Of a DNA stretch of 7,662 nt, positions 6,313 to 7,662 are shown piece by piece. Both the position numbers and the translations under genes were made by a program. Within the stretch, counting starts at the first letter, position 1. Every line of letters starts with the position of its first letter. The notes beneath the pieces are model-generated. The model had not been told where the DNA came from. It did not search any database and saw nothing but the letters and a program-made list of their open reading frames with translations. Source of the stretch: Brevundimonas vancanneytii (GTDB lineage: Bacteria; Pseudomonadota; Alphaproteobacteria; Caulobacterales; Caulobacteraceae); contig CAMCIP010000107.1 of NCBI GenBank assembly GCA_945874855.1, positions 1-7,662 of the forward strand, written 5' to 3'.

Positions 6313-7662
6313 TCAGCCCCCGATCGCGGCGCGATAGGCGCTGGTCACGCCCTCGACGGAGGCGGCGGTCAGGTCCAGCACGGCGGCGGGATAGATGCCC
6401 AGCCAAAGGGTGCCGACGATCAGCGGCACGAAGATCAGAAGCTCGCGGCGATCCACGTCGGTGATGGTCATCAGCTTCGGATTGGTGATCTCGCCGAACA
6501 TGACATTGCGGTACAGCGTCAGGGCATAGACCGCCGAGAAGATCACGCCCGAGGCCGCAACAAGAGCCGCCCAGGTCGAGACCTCATAGACCGCCGTCAT
6601 GGTCAGAATCTCGCCGATGAAGCCCGAGGTTCCCGGAAGGCCGACGTTGGCCATGGTGAAGAGCAGGAAGATGGCGGCGAACCACGGCATCCTCGAGGTC
6701 AGACCGCCGTAGAAGGCGATCTCGCGGGTGTGCATCCGGTCGTAGACGACGCCGACGCAGAGGAAGAGGGCACCGGAGATGAGGCCGTGGCTCAGCATCT
6801 GGAACACCGCGCCCTGCACACCCTGCTCATTGCCGGCGAAGATTCCCATGGTGACGAAGCCCATGTGGGCCACCGAGGAATAGGCGATCAGCTTCTTGAT
6901 GTCGGTCTGCCGGAAGGCGACCAGGGAGGTGTAGACGATCGCGATCACCGACAGGGCGAAGACCATCGGCGCGAACTGCTGCGACGCCAGGGGGAACATG
7001 GGCAGGTTGAACAGGATGAAGCCGTAGCCGCCCAGCTTCAGCAGGATGCCGGCGAGGATGACCGAGCCCGCCGTCGGCGCCTGCACGTGGGCATCGGGCA
7101 GCCAGGTGTGCACCGGCCACATCGGCATCTTGACCGCGAAGGAGGCGAAGAAGGCCAGCCACAGCAGGGTCTGGGCCTCAGGCGCGAAGGCGTATTCCTT
7201 GAGTTGCGGAATGCTGGTTGAGCCGGTCTCGAAGGCCATCCACAGCATGGCCAGCAGCATCAGCACCGACCCCAGCAGGGTGTAGAGGAAGAATTTGTAG
7301 GCCGCATAGATCCGGTTCTGACCGCCCCAGACCCCGATGATGATGAACATCGGCACCAGGGTGCCTTCGAAGAAGATATAGAAAAGAAACAGGTCCAGCG
7401 CTGTGAACACGCCGATGACCAGGGTCTCCAGCACCAGGAAGGCGATCATATAGTCGACGACGCGGTCCTTGATCGTGGTCCAGCTGGCCAGGATGCAGAT
7501 CGGCATCAGGAAGGCGGTGAGCAGCACGAACAGGATCGAGACCCCGTCGACGCCGAGGTGATACTCGGCCGCGCGGAACCAGGCGCTGCGCTCGACGAAC
7601 TGGTAGCCGGCCTGGCCGGGGTCAAAGAGGGCCGTCAGCCAGGCGGCGACGCCGAGGGTGGC
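6313..7662 (-). CDS. nuoM: NADH-quinone oxidoreductase subunit M, N-terminus outside the window
   Basis: The frame is open from the right edge to the stop at 6313 and encodes 449 residues of NuoM (ND4), another proton-pumping subunit of complex I. Comparison with the roughly 500-residue family indicates that about 45-55 N-terminal residues lie beyond base 7662. In fragment numbering, YHLGVDGVS (34-42) is a family hallmark, Glu99 in FFEGTLVPMF matches the essential E. coli Glu144, and Lys178 in FAVKMPMWPVHTWLPDAH and Lys209 in LLKLGGYG match Lys234 and Lys265. IAYSSVAHMG (259-268) is another conserved stretch, and Glu351 in SGFIGE matches Glu407. A GTG at 7527 could be mistaken for a start, but conserved NuoM sequence continues upstream of it. 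The nuoN gene follows six bases after the stop, as expected for the distal end of a nuo operon. No disruption is visible in the part present. Confidence 0.96.
   Translation of the reverse strand, partial: ATLGVAAWLTALFDPGQAGYQFVERSAWFRAAEYHLGVDGVSILFVLLTAFLMPICILASWTTIKDRVVDYMIAFLVLETLVIGVFTALDLFLFYIFFEGTLVPMFIIIGVWGGQNRIYAAYKFFLYTLLGSVLMLLAMLWMAFETGSTSIPQLKEYAFAPEAQTLLWLAFFASFAVKMPMWPVHTWLPDAHVQAPTAGSVILAGILLKLGGYGFILFNLPMFPLASQQFAPMVFALSVIAIVYTSLVAFRQTDIKKLIAYSSVAHMGFVTMGIFAGNEQGVQGAVFQMLSHGLISGALFLCVGVVYDRMHTREIAFYGGLTSRMPWFAAIFLLFTMANVGLPGTSGFIGEILTMTAVYEVSTWAALVAASGVIFSAVYALTLYRNVMFGEITNPKLMTITDVDRRELLIFVPLIVGTLWLGIYPAAVLDLTAASVEGVTSAYRAAIGG

Noticed and set aside
5515..7221. Long open frame on the plus strand (568 codons) opposite nuoN and nuoM
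   Set aside because: The product is an extremely polar His/Gly/Gln/Asp-rich chain with no family features, the expected antisense image of hydrophobic GC-rich membrane protein genes. The minus-strand genes are unambiguous.
7525..7527. GTG as the start codon of nuoM
   Set aside because: The same frame stays open to the window edge and encodes conserved NuoM residues upstream, including YHLGVDGVS, so the real start lies outside.

Overview
The window is a stretch of core chromosome from a high-GC alphaproteobacterium, most likely a member of the Caulobacterales close to Brevundimonas or Caulobacter. This rests on the GC-rich third codon positions, the gene order, and the character of the proteins (an alphaproteobacterial RNase J, a DUF1467 protein, and ProS with the short MRLSRYF start). 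The genus is an inference; no marker here proves it.

Every gene lies on the minus strand, so the window reads from right to left. The order is nuoM (5' end outside the window), nuoN, birA, coaX, rnj, an SDR oxidoreductase, a methylmalonyl-CoA epimerase (mce), a small DUF1467 membrane protein, and the first codons of proS, which leaves the window at base 1. From nuoM to the DUF1467 gene each junction is an overlap of 1 or 4 bases, a direct abutment, or a 6-base gap. This is the pattern of one translationally coupled transcription unit. The only real intergenic space is about 50-70 bases in front of proS, and it holds an imperfect inverted repeat.

nuoM and nuoN encode two of the three antiporter-like, proton-pumping membrane subunits of respiratory complex I. 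Behind them come cofactor genes (biotin protein ligase and type III pantothenate kinase, the first step of CoA synthesis), the RNA-processing enzyme RNase J, and the epimerase of the propionyl-CoA to succinyl-CoA route. Biotin attachment, CoA supply and methylmalonyl-CoA epimerisation all serve propionyl-CoA use, and complex I reoxidises the NADH from carbon oxidation. That functional link is inferred from the gene set.

The block nuoN-birA-coaX-rnj-mce-DUF1467-proS is familiar from alphaproteobacteria. The visible departure is the SDR gene between rnj and mce. I saw no mobile element, CRISPR array, RNA gene, toxin-antitoxin pair or defence system, and no sign of a previously undescribed system. 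The findings are second-look points in an otherwise ordinary housekeeping region.
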